A stretch of DNA of 64,000 nucleotides. It comes from Prochlorococcus sp. AG-363-M21 (GTDB taxonomy: Bacteria; Cyanobacteriota; Cyanobacteriia; PCC-6307; Cyanobiaceae). Under the pieces are notes generated by a model. That model worked only from the letters and a program-made list of their open reading frames with translations, made no database searches and had not been told where the DNA came from. Positions 38,587-50,157 of the stretch are shown piece after piece. A program made the translations under genes and the position numbers. Each line of letters starts with the position of its first letter. Position 1 is the stretch's first letter. The stretch lies in contig QCFU01000003.1 in NCBI GenBank assembly GCA_003278305.1, forward strand, positions 1 to 64,000. Direction: 5' to 3'.

Positions 38587-39098
38587 TCCTTACCCATTGT
38601 TTTAATAGATTGACTAATTAATTTGGCCTGAGCATTGTCATCTAATTTGCCAGGAAGGGCAGCCAAGGCTTTTTGAATAGCAAGCTTGGCAGCTTCTCTT
38701 CTCAATTGAGCGCTTACTCTTGAGGCTTCAGAATTAAGATCTGATGCAGCCCCTTGCTTGATTCGGGCCATTTCTTCAACAGTGCGTTTCTCGCTCTCTA
38801 AGCGAATTGCCTCTGCTCGCGACTTCCCATCACTAATAATCTTTTGTGCCTTTTCTTCAGCAGTTGCAAGATCCTGCTTGGCTTGATTTAGTGAAGAAGT
38901 CGCTTCATGAAGTCTTTTTTCAGCATCATCAAGATCTGCCAAAATAGAATTTCTTCTTCTTTCCAGCATTCCTCCGAGAAAATTAGGAAGAAACTTATAA
39001 AGCCCAAAAATAACTACTGCCCAATTAATAATGTTGGTCTCAAATAAATTAAAATTGAGTCCAAATCCTTGAGTAGCAATGATGTTAAAAGAAATCAT
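38583..39098 (-). CDS. atpF: ATP synthase F0 subunit b
   Basis: One N-terminal membrane helix ([20 protein letters not shown]) is followed by a long charged coiled coil up to residue 171. It is half of the peripheral stalk. It overlaps both neighbours by four bases (ATGA), giving a tightly coupled b'-b-delta set. Confidence 0.93.
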   Translation of the reverse strand: MISFNIIATQGFGLNFNLFETNIINWAVVIFGLYKFLPNFLGGMLERRRNSILADLDDAEKRLHEATSSLNQAKQDLATAEEKAQKIISDGKSRAEAIRLESEKRTVEEMARIKQGAASDLNSEASRVSAQLRREAAKLAIQKALAALPGKLDDNAQAKLISQSIKTMGKD

Positions 39099-39553
39099 TT
39101 TTCAGCCAAAAGTCGTTGAACTATTAAATCGCCAAGCTGGTCAGAATCTCGTTTCAACTGATTAATAGCTGAATCTTTTTGAGAATCAATTTCTCTTCTG
39201 GCTTGTTCTCTTGAAGCATTCGCCTCAGAGGTCGCTAGTGACAATGCCTCTTGATAAAGCTTATTGGAATCCTCCTCAGCTTCATTAATAACAGACTGGG
39301 CTGACTGTCTAGCTTCCTTAAGTTGTTGCTTTAAATCCGCTTCAAGGGTTTGAACCTCTGCAAGTTTCTTTTTTGCTTCTGCACGACTTTTAAAAACATA
39401 ACCTTCTCTTTCTTCTACAACCTTACCAACAGGCTTAAAAAAGAGAGAATTTAAAATAAATGTGAGGAGAACCACCTGAACTGCCATTAAAGGCAGAGTG
39501 GCATCTAAGTCAAAAAGACCTCCTTCAGCACCGAACAGAATAAAACTAGCCAT
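39095..39553 (-). CDS. atpG2: ATP synthase F0 subunit b'
   Basis: The same architecture as subunit b: membrane helix at about residues 17-38 ([20 protein letters not shown]), then a coiled coil. Photosynthetic bacteria have separate b and b' genes. Its position between atpE and atpF is standard. Confidence 0.92.
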   Translation of the reverse strand: MASFILFGAEGGLFDLDATLPLMAVQVVLLTFILNSLFFKPVGKVVEEREGYVFKSRAEAKKKLAEVQTLEADLKQQLKEARQSAQSVINEAEEDSNKLYQEALSLATSEANASREQARREIDSQKDSAINQLKRDSDQLGDLIVQRLLAEK

Positions 39554-39693
39554 TTTGCAGGGTTAAAAGCGGTTAAATTAAACTCTTCAAATGGAAGAGC
39601 CAAAAGCAAAACTAAAGTTCAATAAACCTCTCATAGGAAAAACTTTTTTACGCCTTATTCAGATGAGAAGTCAATTTTGGGAAACTTTTCTAC

Positions 39694-39945
<252 letters not shown>

Positions 39946-40098
39946 TTATCGAAGGAAGAAAAATTGCGTTAAACGCTAAATAGTTAGACCGTGAGTTTAT
40001 ACCTAAGCGGGGACATCTAATGATTTTTAGATGGGTCCTTGAAATATTGGGACCAAAGCAAAGGGTTTTAGACAGTTAATACTGGCTAAAAAGTTTGA

Positions 40099-40824
40099 TT
40101 AATGGTGTTCTTCAACTGCTTCTCCAATGTAATAAGCAGCTAAAGTTGCAAAAATCAACGCTTGTATTGCGCTTGTAAAAAGGCCAAGGAACATTACAGG
40201 AATTGGCAAAGCCAAAGGAACTAGAAAAACTAGAACTGCAACAACCAATTCATCAGCCAATATGTTCCCAAACAAACGAAATGAAAGTGAAAGAGGTTTG
40301 GTGAAATCTTCAAGAATTTTAAAAGGGAGCATTATCGGAGTGGGATGAACGTAGTACTCGAAGTACCTCAAACCCTTATTACTAAGACCCGCATAGAAAT
40401 AAGAAAGCGAGACTAATAATGCCAATGCAATCGTGGTATTGATATCTGCAGTAGGAGCACCAAGCTCACCACTAGGCAAATGAATCAATCTCCATGGGAC
40501 CAAAGCCCCCCCCCAATTACTTACAAAAACAAACAAGAAAAGAGTGCCTATAAATGGCATCCAATCTCGATAAACCTTTTCACCTATTTGAGTGCGAGCC
40601 AAGTCACGAATATAATCCCATAGAAATTCCAATAGATTTTGCATTCCTTTAGGATCGCGTTCCATTTTTTTGGTCCCAACGACCACAAATGCAATTAATG
40701 CTCCAAGCAATATCCAGGAAGTAATAAATACTTGACCATGAACTTTGATATTTCCAAATTGCCAATACAGATGCTGACCAACCTCTAGTTCGGCAAAAAG
40801 CAAATTAAATGGAGATAGACCCAT
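40099..40824 (-). CDS. atpB: ATP synthase F0 subunit a
   Basis: A 241-aa membrane protein with five to six helices. The conserved Arg of the proton path lies in [20 protein letters not shown], and the C-terminal helix is [20 protein letters not shown]. It couples proton flow to c-ring rotation. Confidence 0.96.
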   Translation of the reverse strand: MGLSPFNLLFAELEVGQHLYWQFGNIKVHGQVFITSWILLGALIAFVVVGTKKMERDPKGMQNLLEFLWDYIRDLARTQIGEKVYRDWMPFIGTLFLFVFVSNWGGALVPWRLIHLPSGELGAPTADINTTIALALLVSLSYFYAGLSNKGLRYFEYYVHPTPIMLPFKILEDFTKPLSLSFRLFGNILADELVVAVLVFLVPLALPIPVMFLGLFTSAIQALIFATLAAYYIGEAVEEHH

Positions 40825-40913
40825 TGTGATTTAAATGAAAAGTTCGCAAAAAGCGATTATGTGTCTTGATCGTGCCTTTTACCAAATCTTTAAAAACAGA
40901 AAACTCTTGAGTT

Positions 40914-41390
40914 TTAACTCTCGAGGACAAACTGCAATATTAAACTTGGCTTATAGAGAAAGAAACCTAACAAAGAAGGTAATAATTGGAGATCAGGCAA
41001 TCGTATGACTGCCAAGAATAAAACTACTGGAACTAGTAATTGAACATTACTGACCCCTGATGTCTTTTTCCCTAAATTGCCAATACTGCGAGAAAGTAAA
41101 CGCAAATAAAACAATCCAGATAATGCACCAACCAGAAGGCTAAAAGCAACTGTGAAACCAGAAAAAATGGCTGTTAAACAAACCGCAAAGGCTGAAACAA
41201 CCAAATGCAAAATAAATATGCGTCGCTGAAGCAAAACATATTCACTGACAGAACCTTCAAACATTTCGCCTGAAGGATGAAGCTGAGTTCCTTGATCCAA
41301 TGTTGGACTGACTTCCCTTGATTCTTCAGCAACATTAGACTCTTCCAAGGAAGAGTTTTTTGAGGATTTAAGAAGTGAGGATGCCAGCAA
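40914..41390 (-). CDS. atpI: ATP synthase subunit I (Atp1)
   Basis: A 158-aa protein with a polar N-terminal 45 residues and four membrane helices (RIFILHLVVSAFAVCLTAIF and following). It helps assemble the c-ring and starts the operon. The long polar N-terminus is variable between species. Confidence 0.8.
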   Translation of the reverse strand: MLASSLLKSSKNSSLEESNVAEESREVSPTLDQGTQLHPSGEMFEGSVSEYVLLQRRIFILHLVVSAFAVCLTAIFSGFTVAFSLLVGALSGLFYLRLLSRSIGNLGKKTSGVSNVQLLVPVVLFLAVIRLPDLQLLPSLLGFFLYKPSLILQFVLES

Positions 41391-41749
41391 AGGCCCCGAT
41401 GCTCTAAAGGCCCGCGGAATCTACCATGCTGCAGGTATAAAACCTATCCTTGAAGTACCAGATAATGCAAATTATGCCGTTTCATTAAATAAACTAATAG
41501 AACCGATGCAGATTGAACAAAAAATCAAATGCATTCACAAAATTAGTATTTATCAAATTGCTTGAGAAGAAGGTTTGTCAATTCTGTTTGTTGTACTTTC
41601 ATAGAATCCAAAAAGCTAAAACAATCTTTTATGTCTTGTTTTGATATTGAAGCAAGATTGGAATATTTAAAGTTTTTTGTTTTCTATACTAAAGACTTGG
41701 CAAAACCTCTTTTAAACGTATCAATGGAAAGAAATTAATTTCTCAAATT
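41391..41749. other. Intergenic region between the atp operon and ftsW
   Basis: These 359 bases hold the divergent promoters of the atp operon (minus) and ftsW (plus). A frame open from 41296 to 41564 on the plus strand has no usable start codon and mostly overlaps atpI, so I do not call it a gene. No terminator or known binding site is evident. Confidence 0.5.
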
Positions 41750-42988
41750 TTGAGAAGTCCTTATTTAAAAAACGATAATCCAAAGCTGCAATGGCAAGAA
41801 GGTTCATATGCAAAGCCAATAGAAAATATCAATCTTAAACAACGTTTCAACAATCTTCTACCTTTACCTTGGGAGCTTTGGCCTTCAGAAGCGAGACTAT
41901 TATTATCATTAATTTTATTTTGGTCTGTTTTTGGTCTTTTTATTCTTGGTTCAGCAAGTTGGTGGGTTGCTACTAAAGATATGGGAGACGGGGCTTTTTT
42001 TCTTAAAAAGCAAATAACCTGGCTTATAACAAGTTGGATATTCAGTTGGTTAGTTATATCAATAAATTTAAGAAAATGGTTAAAAGTATCAAGAATATGT
42101 TTATTAATTTTGTTATTGTTAATAGGCTCAACTTTAATATTTGGTAGCAATATAAATGGCTCTTCAAGATGGCTAATATTAGGGCCTATTCGTATTCAAC
42201 CTTCAGAGCTTATTAAACCTTTTGTAATTCTTCAGGCAGCAAATCTTTTTGCTCAATGGAAAAGAATTACTAATTCGCGCAAGCTTTTTCAAATAACTCT
42301 TTTCGGCGTCTTAATTACTCTGATTTTGATGCAACCAAATTTAAGTACAGCTTCACTAATCGGAATCCTACTTTGGATGATTGCCCTTTCCTCAGGCATT
42401 AGATTTAGATATTTATTTTCATTTGCTTTGCTAGGTATTACTTTAGGAGGCTTAAGTATTTACAATTATAAATATCAATTAATGCGAGTAACCTCTTTTT
42501 TAAATCCATGGGAAGACCCCCATGGTAATGGATATCAGTTAATACAAAGTTTACTTGCTATTGGCTCAGGAGGAATGTTTGGAGAAGGATATGGTTTATC
42601 TACTCAAAAACTTCTTTATTTGCCTTTCATAAGTACAGATTTCATCTTTGCAATTTTTGCTGAAGAATTTGGATTTGTAGGTTCTTTGATGCTTATTTTA
42701 TTTTTAGCTCTAGTAGCATTTGTTGGTCTAAGGATATCATTAAGATGCAGAAATAATTATTCAAAGTTAATTGCTATTGGCTGCAGCATTTTACTGGTAG
42801 GGCAATCGATTATGCATATAGCAGTCGCTTCAGGATCCATGCCTACAACTGGTCTGCCTCTACCAATGATCAGTTATGGAGGCAACTCTTTACTATCAAG
42901 TCTAACAATTTGTGGCTTATTAGTTAGATGCTCTCTTGAGTCAACTGGTTTAATTGGTGGCCTAAAAGTCAAAAAAAAATTCAGTTAG
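41750..42988 (+). CDS. ftsW: Lipid II polymerase FtsW (SEDS family)
   Basis: This 412-aa protein has about ten membrane helices and the SEDS motifs NGSSRWLILGPIRIQPSEL, DFIFAIFAEEFGF and TGLPLPMISYGGNSLLSS. SEDS proteins polymerise peptidoglycan strands. FtsW acts in division and RodA in elongation; the GGNSLLSS loop and the cytochrome-c neighbours favour FtsW. The start is TTG, with no ATG in frame before residue 75. Confidence 0.85.
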   Translation: MRSPYLKNDNPKLQWQEGSYAKPIENINLKQRFNNLLPLPWELWPSEARLLLSLILFWSVFGLFILGSASWWVATKDMGDGAFFLKKQITWLITSWIFSWLVISINLRKWLKVSRICLLILLLLIGSTLIFGSNINGSSRWLILGPIRIQPSELIKPFVILQAANLFAQWKRITNSRKLFQITLFGVLITLILMQPNLSTASLIGILLWMIALSSGIRFRYLFSFALLGITLGGLSIYNYKYQLMRVTSFLNPWEDPHGNGYQLIQSLLAIGSGGMFGEGYGLSTQKLLYLPFISTDFIFAIFAEEFGFVGSLMLILFLALVAFVGLRISLRCRNNYSKLIAIGCSILLVGQSIMHIAVASGSMPTTGLPLPMISYGGNSLLSSLTICGLLVRCSLESTGLIGGLKVKKKFS

Positions 42989-43130
42989 ATATTATTAAGC
43001 TTATAAATTAGAAGTTTATCCACCTAAAAAAATCGTTTTACTTAATCTTGCTATTTCAGATCTTGCTAGCAATAGCCAGCAATTAATTAGTAATGGTCTA
43101 GAGCGACCTGGTCCTTTAACAATATTAATT

Positions 43131-43751
43131 GTGTTTTTTGGTGGTCTTCTTACAAGCCTTGGTCCATGTTCGATTTCCCTATTACCTATAACCGTGGCTT
43201 ATTTAGCTGGATTTGGAGATGGTCAAAGACCTTTCCAAAGAAGTGTTGTGTTTTGTGGAGGGATTGTCCTTTCATTAGTAATGCTTGGGAGTCTAAGTGG
43301 TTTGTTAGGTCAGATATATGGGCAATTACCTTCTCAATTCAATTTATTAATTTCACTTATTGCAATAGTTATGGGGCTAAATCTTCTAGGAATTATAAAA
43401 ATACAATTCCCAGCAGGTCCAAATCTAGATTCATGGAAAGAGAAAATTCCTAAACCATTAGCCCCAGTAACTGCAGGCTTTGCATTTGGATTAGCTTCTT
43501 CTCCATGCACTACACCTGTATTGGCAGTATTACTGGCATGGATTGCCCAAAATGGAAACATTTTATCTGGAATCATTCTTTTAGCTGCATTTGGCTCAGG
43601 TCAAGTAACTCCTTTACTTTTAGCCGGAACGGCTGCAAGCACAATCCCAAATATTCTTGCTTTACGTCCTTTCAGCCGATGGATCCCAATTTTAAGCGGA
43701 TGCGTATTTATCACGACAGGTTCATTAACCTTATTAGCCAATTGGCTTTAA
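43131..43751 (+). CDS. ccdA: Cytochrome c biogenesis protein CcdA
   Basis: CcdA carries reducing power across the thylakoid membrane to cytochrome c assembly. The protein has six helices, with the paired cysteines in LTSLGPCSISLLPITVAYLA (helix 1) and FGLASSPCTTPVLAVLLAW (helix 4). GTG at 43131 cuts into helix 1. The same frame is open further upstream to about 43030 and reads like protein (NLAISDLASNSQQLISNGLE), but has no ATG, GTG or TTG, so the true start is probably upstream and non-standard. The ccs1 gene follows six bases later. Confidence 0.88.
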   Translation: MFFGGLLTSLGPCSISLLPITVAYLAGFGDGQRPFQRSVVFCGGIVLSLVMLGSLSGLLGQIYGQLPSQFNLLISLIAIVMGLNLLGIIKIQFPAGPNLDSWKEKIPKPLAPVTAGFAFGLASSPCTTPVLAVLLAWIAQNGNILSGIILLAAFGSGQVTPLLLAGTAASTIPNILALRPFSRWIPILSGCVFITTGSLTLLANWL

Positions 43752-43757
43752 ATTGAG

Positions 43758-45044
43758 ATGATATATATTAAAAGGATCTTTATATTCTTATCAAGTCTAA
43801 AAGTAGCGATTTCTTTATTATTTATAATTGCTTTATCCAGTGCAATAGGCACAGCAATACCTCAGGAAGATGAAAGAATTAACTATTTAAATAATTACAC
43901 AGATACTCCTTGGCTTGGAATAATAAATGGCGAGGAAATACTTAAACTTCAATTAGACCATGTCTATTCAAGCTATTGGTTTCTTACCCTTCTGGCATGG
44001 TTAACAATTGCCTTAATAGTCTGTAGCTGGAGGAGACAATTGCCTAGCCTTAGGTCAGCAATAAAATGGCTTCATTATGATAAGCCTGAACAAATAAGTA
44101 AATTAGCAATTTCAAAAATACTGAAATCGACTAATCCTTCAGAGAGTATTAACAAGTTAGAAGTACTCCTTAAGAAAAAAGGATGGCAAACAGAGAAGAA
44201 AAAAAATGGCCTTGCTGCAAGAAAAGGTATTGTGGGTCGCTTTGGCCCACCCATTGTTCACTTTGGCTTAATTCTTTTAATATTTGGTGCAACATTAGGT
44301 TCTATTAAAGGGCAAAAGTTTGAAAACTTTCTTGTTCCTGGAAGATCAATAGATCTGATAAGTCCCAATCAAAAAAATAAATTAAGTTTCTTTTTAGAAA
44401 GTTTTAAAATTGAAAGATCTCCAGAAGGGCAACCAGAACAATTTAAATCTTTACTAAAAATCATAGATTCAGCCAAGGAAAATCCTGTCTATCAAGAGAT
44501 TAGTGTGAATCATCCTTTAAGATATAATGGCCTAACTATTTATCAAGCTGATTGGTCATTAGCTGCTATTACAATTCAAATAGGAAATAGTCCTAAACTT
44601 CAATTACCATTAACTTCTATACCTGAATTAGGTGAACAAGTATGGGGACTAATCTTACCAAATATTGAGGATAATAATGAACAGATTCTAGCAACAATTT
44701 CTAGCGAGGAAGGTCCATTAAAAGTTTTCAACCAAGAAGGAGAGGTCCTTGGTTTTATAAGACCAAAAGGGAAATCTATAACAGTCAGAGAAAAAGAGTT
44801 AAACTTATATGCGGTATTAGCTAGTAGCGGTATATTAATCAAAAGAGATCCTGGAGTCCCTATTGTTTATATAGGTTTTGCCATTACTCTCTTAGGAGGA
44901 ATTATGAGTATTATCTCAACTAAATTCCTATGGGCTATATCAAAAGAAGATGGAAACACTATATATATAGGAGGAAAATGCAATAGAGACTTAACAGGAT
45001 TTTCCAAGGAATTTCCAAAATTGATTAAACCAGTATTAGAATAA
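43758..45044 (+). CDS. ccsB: Cytochrome c biogenesis protein Ccs1/ResB
   Basis: The 428-aa protein has three N-terminal membrane helices, a large lumenal domain (about residues 185-365) and a final helix (VPIVYIGFAITLLGGIMSI). The start FLSSLKVAISLLFIIALSSA with IGTAIPQ is the ResB/Ccs1 signature. With CcsA it delivers heme to apocytochromes in system II. It pairs with ccdA as in other cyanobacteria. Confidence 0.9.
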   Translation: MIYIKRIFIFLSSLKVAISLLFIIALSSAIGTAIPQEDERINYLNNYTDTPWLGIINGEEILKLQLDHVYSSYWFLTLLAWLTIALIVCSWRRQLPSLRSAIKWLHYDKPEQISKLAISKILKSTNPSESINKLEVLLKKKGWQTEKKKNGLAARKGIVGRFGPPIVHFGLILLIFGATLGSIKGQKFENFLVPGRSIDLISPNQKNKLSFFLESFKIERSPEGQPEQFKSLLKIIDSAKENPVYQEISVNHPLRYNGLTIYQADWSLAAITIQIGNSPKLQLPLTSIPELGEQVWGLILPNIEDNNEQILATISSEEGPLKVFNQEGEVLGFIRPKGKSITVREKELNLYAVLASSGILIKRDPGVPIVYIGFAITLLGGIMSIISTKFLWAISKEDGNTIYIGGKCNRDLTGFSKEFPKLIKPVLE

Positions 45045-45052
45045 GATATCAA

Positions 45053-45454
45053 TTATTTTTTAATACCATGACTGGCTTTAATAATAGTATGAACATTCCC
45101 TCTAGGGTTAAAATCTGCTTCTATGTTCATCCATATTGGATTACTAGATATTACCAACTTATCTAAGATATTATTAACTACTTCTTCATGAGATATTCTA
45201 ACCTCTCTAAAACTATTTATATAAAGCTTTAAAGATTTTAGCTCTAAAACTTTTTTCGCAGGTTGATAATTTAATGATAATTTTGCAAAATCTGGATAAC
45301 CAGAGAAAGGGCATTTACAAGTAAACTCAGGAAGTTCTATTGAGATTTCATATATCCTTGTAGTATTCGGATTAGGGAAACAAAGCAATTCTGCATTCTC
45401 GATAATCCTTTCACCATAAAGCTGGTCTTGGTCATTAGATCTTTGATTTTTCAA
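45053..45454 (-). CDS. queF: NADPH-dependent preQ0 reductase QueF
   Basis: The 133-aa enzyme reduces 7-cyano-7-deazaguanine to the aminomethyl form in queuosine synthesis. The catalytic cysteine lies in [20 protein letters not shown], and the NADPH-binding [14 protein letters not shown] follows. It is convergent with ccs1. Other queuosine genes are not in the window. Confidence 0.92.
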   Translation of the reverse strand: MKNQRSNDQDQLYGERIIENAELLCFPNPNTTRIYEISIELPEFTCKCPFSGYPDFAKLSLNYQPAKKVLELKSLKLYINSFREVRISHEEVVNNILDKLVISSNPIWMNIEADFNPRGNVHTIIKASHGIKK

Positions 45455-45568
45455 AATACTGAACTAGCACTAATAGAAAAATAATTCTGAACAGTTGGAA
45501 TACAAGCTTTTAATAAAATTTCCTAAACATTAATGATCTCACAATATAAAAGACAAATGGCAGATTTT

Positions 45569-45582
45569 GTATCATCAAGTAC
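45569..45582 (+). promoter_or_regulatory. NtcA-type box upstream of the 75-aa gene and glnB
   Basis: GTA-TCATCAAG-TAC is an exact GTA-N8-TAC site, differing from the first nirA site in two spacer bases. A weak -10 candidate (TAATAG, 45607-45612) lies 24 bases downstream. NtcA control of glnB is well known in cyanobacteria. Confidence 0.7.
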
Positions 45583-45634
45583 AAACACGATGACGATTCC
45601 ACCCCCTAATAGAAGTACTTAACTAGTTATCTAA

Positions 45635-45862
45635 ATGGACATTCGTGTTTTGAGAACTGAAGGCGGTGCTCATATCCAACCTACTAGTGTCCATGGAATG
45701 CTTTGGCTACAAACCCATTTTGAGAATATTCATTGGGACGCTATAGCCTCAAATCAAATCAAATTACCAAAAAAAGATACTGATGAGCTATCACTAGATG
45801 CTGAGCAAGCTGGCTTAACACTAAATATTTTTCCAGCATTGACGGAATCAAAGAAGTTTTAA
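45635..45862 (+). CDS. Small conserved protein upstream of glnB, 75 aa
   Basis: The sequence MDIRVLRTEGGAHIQPTSVH and GMLWLQTHFENIHWDAIASN reads as a soluble alpha/beta protein. I do not know its function. It stands between an NtcA box and glnB, 41 bases before glnB on the same strand, so it is probably in the same nitrogen-regulated transcript. Confidence 0.65.
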   Translation: MDIRVLRTEGGAHIQPTSVHGMLWLQTHFENIHWDAIASNQIKLPKKDTDELSLDAEQAGLTLNIFPALTESKKF

Positions 45863-45876
45863 CTAAATCTCACTAA

Positions 45877-47042
<1,166 letters not shown>

Positions 47043-47138
47043 ATATTCATAAAAGCAAACATGAAACGAAAAAAAAACCGCACTTAATGGGAAAAAAACA
47101 ATTTTGGCTACAAGATCTATCTAATTGAAAGGAATAAA

Positions 47139-47399
47139 GTGCCAAAAATCAGTTCCAAATTACTTTTTAGGGGTGAAAACTCTCGAAAAAGAAACCTACG
47201 CATAATTTCAAAAAAATCAACAAAGAAAATTCTTGATCTTTTACCTCCAGGCAGTTTTGCAAAGTTAGATGATCAACCGAACGACCTTCCTCCTTTTCAA
47301 GTCATCAACTGCAAAGGAGGAAGATGTCTAGTGAGGCAACAATCATGGGGGAAATATGTTCATTGGGAAGTGGAACATCACAGACTTAAGTCAGCTTGA
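47139..47399 (+). CDS. Small basic protein, 86 aa
   Basis: The N-terminal half is very basic (FRGENSRKRNLRIISKKSTK) and the second half resembles a small beta domain (FQVINCKGGRCLVRQQSWGK). It has no membrane segment. RNA binding is possible but only inferred from charge. The start is GTG. It precedes purB on the same strand by 44 bases. Confidence 0.6.
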   Translation: MPKISSKLLFRGENSRKRNLRIISKKSTKKILDLLPPGSFAKLDDQPNDLPPFQVINCKGGRCLVRQQSWGKYVHWEVEHHRLKSA

Positions 47400-47443
47400 C
47401 AAAAAAGATCTAAGTTCAAGTTCAAGTAACAAACAAATGTCCT

Positions 47444-48739
47444 TTGATTGATCGATACACACTCCCGGAAATGGGTGATGTTTGGACGGAGCACGCCAAA
47501 TATCAAACTTGGCTTGATGTTGAGCTAGCTGCCTGTGAAGCGAACTGGAAACTTGGGAATATTCCCGATAAGGCTATAAAGGAAATTCGCAATAAAGCGG
47601 CCTTCAATCCAAAGAGAATTCTTGAAATCGAGTCAGAAGTGCGTCATGACGTGATCGCATTTTTAACAAATGTCAATGAATTTGTTGGCGATGCTGGAAG
47701 GTATATTCATGTGGGGATGACAAGTAGTGATGTTCTTGATACAGGCCTAGCACTTCAATTAAAAACATCAGTTGCTCTATTAATTAGAGAAATAAAGCAA
47801 CTAGAAAAAGTAATTTTCGCCAAAGCAAAAGAACACAAAAATACTGCAATGATTGGCCGTTCACACGCAATACATGGTGAACCCATTACATTTGGGTTTA
47901 AGCTAGCAGGATGGTTGGCAGAGACAATTCGGAACCGGGAAAGACTGGAATTACTAGAAAAAGAAGTTTCTGTGGGGCAAATCAATGGTGCAATGGGTAC
48001 ATATGCAAATACTGATCCAAACGTAGAAAAGATTGCGTGTGAATATTTAAATCTAGTTCCTGATACTGCAAGCACTCAAGTTATTTCAAGGGATAGGCAT
48101 GCAAGCTATATCCAAACTCTTGCATTGGTTGGATCATCCTTGGATCGTTTTGCGACAGAAATACGAAATCTACAAAGAACAGATGTTCTGGAGGTAGAAG
48201 AAAGCTTTGCCAAAGGTCAAAAAGGAAGCTCTGCCATGCCGCATAAGAGGAATCCAATTCGTAGTGAGCGTATTAGTGGGCTATCAAGAGTATTAAAAAG
48301 CTATGTAATTGGTGCATTAGACAACATCCCTCTATGGCATGAAAGAGATATTAGTCATAGCTCCATTGAAAGAATGATGTTCCCAGACACTTCTACGACT
48401 CTACATTTTATGCTTCGAGAAATGACTGAAATCATTCAAGAACTAGGCGTTTACCCTGAAAACATGTTGAAAAACATGAATGTTTATGGAGGAGTGGTAT
48501 TTAGCCAACGAGTTCTATTAGCACTTACAGCAAAAGGCATGAGTAGAGAAGAGGCATACGGCATAGTACAAAAACATGCTCATTCAGCTTGGAATAAAGA
48601 CAGAGGTGATTTTAAAAGTAATCTTGAAAGTGATATTGCAGTCAAGCAAATACTATCTGCAGATGAGTTAAAGAAATGCTTTGATCCTGAAATACATCAA
48701 GCAAATCTAAATATTATTTGGGAGCGCTTAGGGCTTTAA
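47444..48739 (+). CDS. purB: Adenylosuccinate lyase
   Basis: The 431-aa enzyme cleaves adenylosuccinate and SAICAR in purine synthesis. Signatures are MTSSDVLDTGLALQL, RSHAIHGEPITFGFK (catalytic His) and the superfamily loop GSSAMPHKRNP with the catalytic Ser. TTG at 47444 is used; the ATG at 47437 is in another frame and stops at once. Confidence 0.95.
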   Translation: MIDRYTLPEMGDVWTEHAKYQTWLDVELAACEANWKLGNIPDKAIKEIRNKAAFNPKRILEIESEVRHDVIAFLTNVNEFVGDAGRYIHVGMTSSDVLDTGLALQLKTSVALLIREIKQLEKVIFAKAKEHKNTAMIGRSHAIHGEPITFGFKLAGWLAETIRNRERLELLEKEVSVGQINGAMGTYANTDPNVEKIACEYLNLVPDTASTQVISRDRHASYIQTLALVGSSLDRFATEIRNLQRTDVLEVEESFAKGQKGSSAMPHKRNPIRSERISGLSRVLKSYVIGALDNIPLWHERDISHSSIERMMFPDTSTTLHFMLREMTEIIQELGVYPENMLKNMNVYGGVVFSQRVLLALTAKGMSREEAYGIVQKHAHSAWNKDRGDFKSNLESDIAVKQILSADELKKCFDPEIHQANLNIIWERLGL

Positions 48740-48745
48740 AAACAA

Positions 48746-50140
48746 ATGACTAAATCTTTTAGACTAGAAAAAGACAGTTTAGGGACAATAAAAGTAAATG
48801 ACGATTCTCTCTGGGGGGCGCAAACACAAAGATCATTAAATAACTTTGCAATAGGGAATAATCGTATGCCATTACAAATCATTTATTCTTTAGCTCATAT
48901 CAAAAAGGCCTCTGCAATTGCTAATCATAAGCTAGGAATTATAGATGAATATAAAAAGGATCTAATCATATCGGCCTCCTCCGAAATATTAGATGGTCAG
49001 CATAATGAACAGTTTCCTTTAAATGTATGGCAAACAGGAAGTGGGACTCATACGAATATGAATGTCAACGAAGTTATTTGCAACCTTGCATCACAAAAGA
49101 CTCATCAACCACTGGGGAGCCATCAACCATTGCACCCAAATGATCACGTTAATTGTTCTCAGTCAACCAATGACGTATTCCCAGCAGCAATTCAAATAGC
49201 AGTAATTAACGATATTTCGAAAAATCTTTTACCAGAATTAAATCTACTTTTTAAAAGCTTAGCCAAAAGGAGTACTGAGTGGAATTCAATAACTAAAATT
49301 GGCAGAACCCACCTGCAAGATGCTGTTCCGCTAACTCTTGGTCAAGAAGTCTCAGCCTGGCGAGATCAAATTGATTCTGCACGTCTAAGGATACAGAATA
49401 GTTTAAAAGAGCTATATGAACTACCTTTAGGCGGAACCGCTGTAGGCACTGGACTAAATGCACCAAAGAGCTTTGACCGCGAAGTTGCAATTGAACTTGC
49501 ACAATCAACTGGTTTCCCTTTATCTACAACAAATAATAAATTTGCACTGATGGCAAGTCATGATGGCTTGGTCAACGTAATGACTCAATTAAAAATGCTT
49601 GCTGTCGCACTATTAAAAATAACAAATGATATTCGTTTACTGTCCTCTGGGCCAAGAAGTGGTTTGTCAGAAATTGAGCTCCCAGAGAACGAGCCAGGGA
49701 GTTCAATAATGCCAGGCAAAACAAATCCAACACAATGCGAAGCTATGTCTATGGTTTGTCTTCAGGTCATAGGTTTAGAGGTTGCTGTAACTATGGGTGG
49801 TAGTGGTGGTCATCTACAAATGAACGCCTATAAACCTTTAATAGGATTTAACTTAATTCAAAGTATTGAATTACTTTCAAATGCATGTCAAAGCTATAGG
49901 GAATTAATGATTGAAAATATGACACCTAATTTAAGAAATATTCAATCAGGTCTTAATAAGTCTCTAATGCTTGTGACAGCATTATCTCCAGCAATTGGAT
50001 ATAAAAAGGCTAGTGAAATTGCACAATATGCGCACAAAAAAAACTTGACTTTAAAAACTGCGTCTGAAGAGCTTGGTTATATAAATAATGATGATTTTGA
50101 CAAATTAGTTGACCCTACATCTATGACTCAATCACAGTAG
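48746..50140 (+). CDS. fumC: Fumarate hydratase, class II
   Basis: This 464-aa enzyme interconverts fumarate and malate. It shows WQTGSGTHTNMNVNEVICN, NCSQSTNDVFPAAIQIA, KIGRTHLQDAVPLTLG and the loop GSSIMPGKTNPTQCEA. It belongs to the same superfamily as PurB, which lies six bases upstream, so the two are co-transcribed. Aspartase is less likely, since the sequence follows FumC. Confidence 0.93.
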   Translation: MTKSFRLEKDSLGTIKVNDDSLWGAQTQRSLNNFAIGNNRMPLQIIYSLAHIKKASAIANHKLGIIDEYKKDLIISASSEILDGQHNEQFPLNVWQTGSGTHTNMNVNEVICNLASQKTHQPLGSHQPLHPNDHVNCSQSTNDVFPAAIQIAVINDISKNLLPELNLLFKSLAKRSTEWNSITKIGRTHLQDAVPLTLGQEVSAWRDQIDSARLRIQNSLKELYELPLGGTAVGTGLNAPKSFDREVAIELAQSTGFPLSTTNNKFALMASHDGLVNVMTQLKMLAVALLKITNDIRLLSSGPRSGLSEIELPENEPGSSIMPGKTNPTQCEAMSMVCLQVIGLEVAVTMGGSGGHLQMNAYKPLIGFNLIQSIELLSNACQSYRELMIENMTPNLRNIQSGLNKSLMLVTALSPAIGYKKASEIAQYAHKKNLTLKTASEELGYINNDDFDKLVDPTSMTQSQ

Positions 50141-50157
50141 AGATATCGCAAACTTCA

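Noticed and set aside
41296-41564. Open frame of about 90 codons upstream of ftsW, reading ARGIYHAAGIKPILEVPD
   Set aside because: It has no ATG, GTG or TTG and about a third of it is antisense to atpI; most likely chance.
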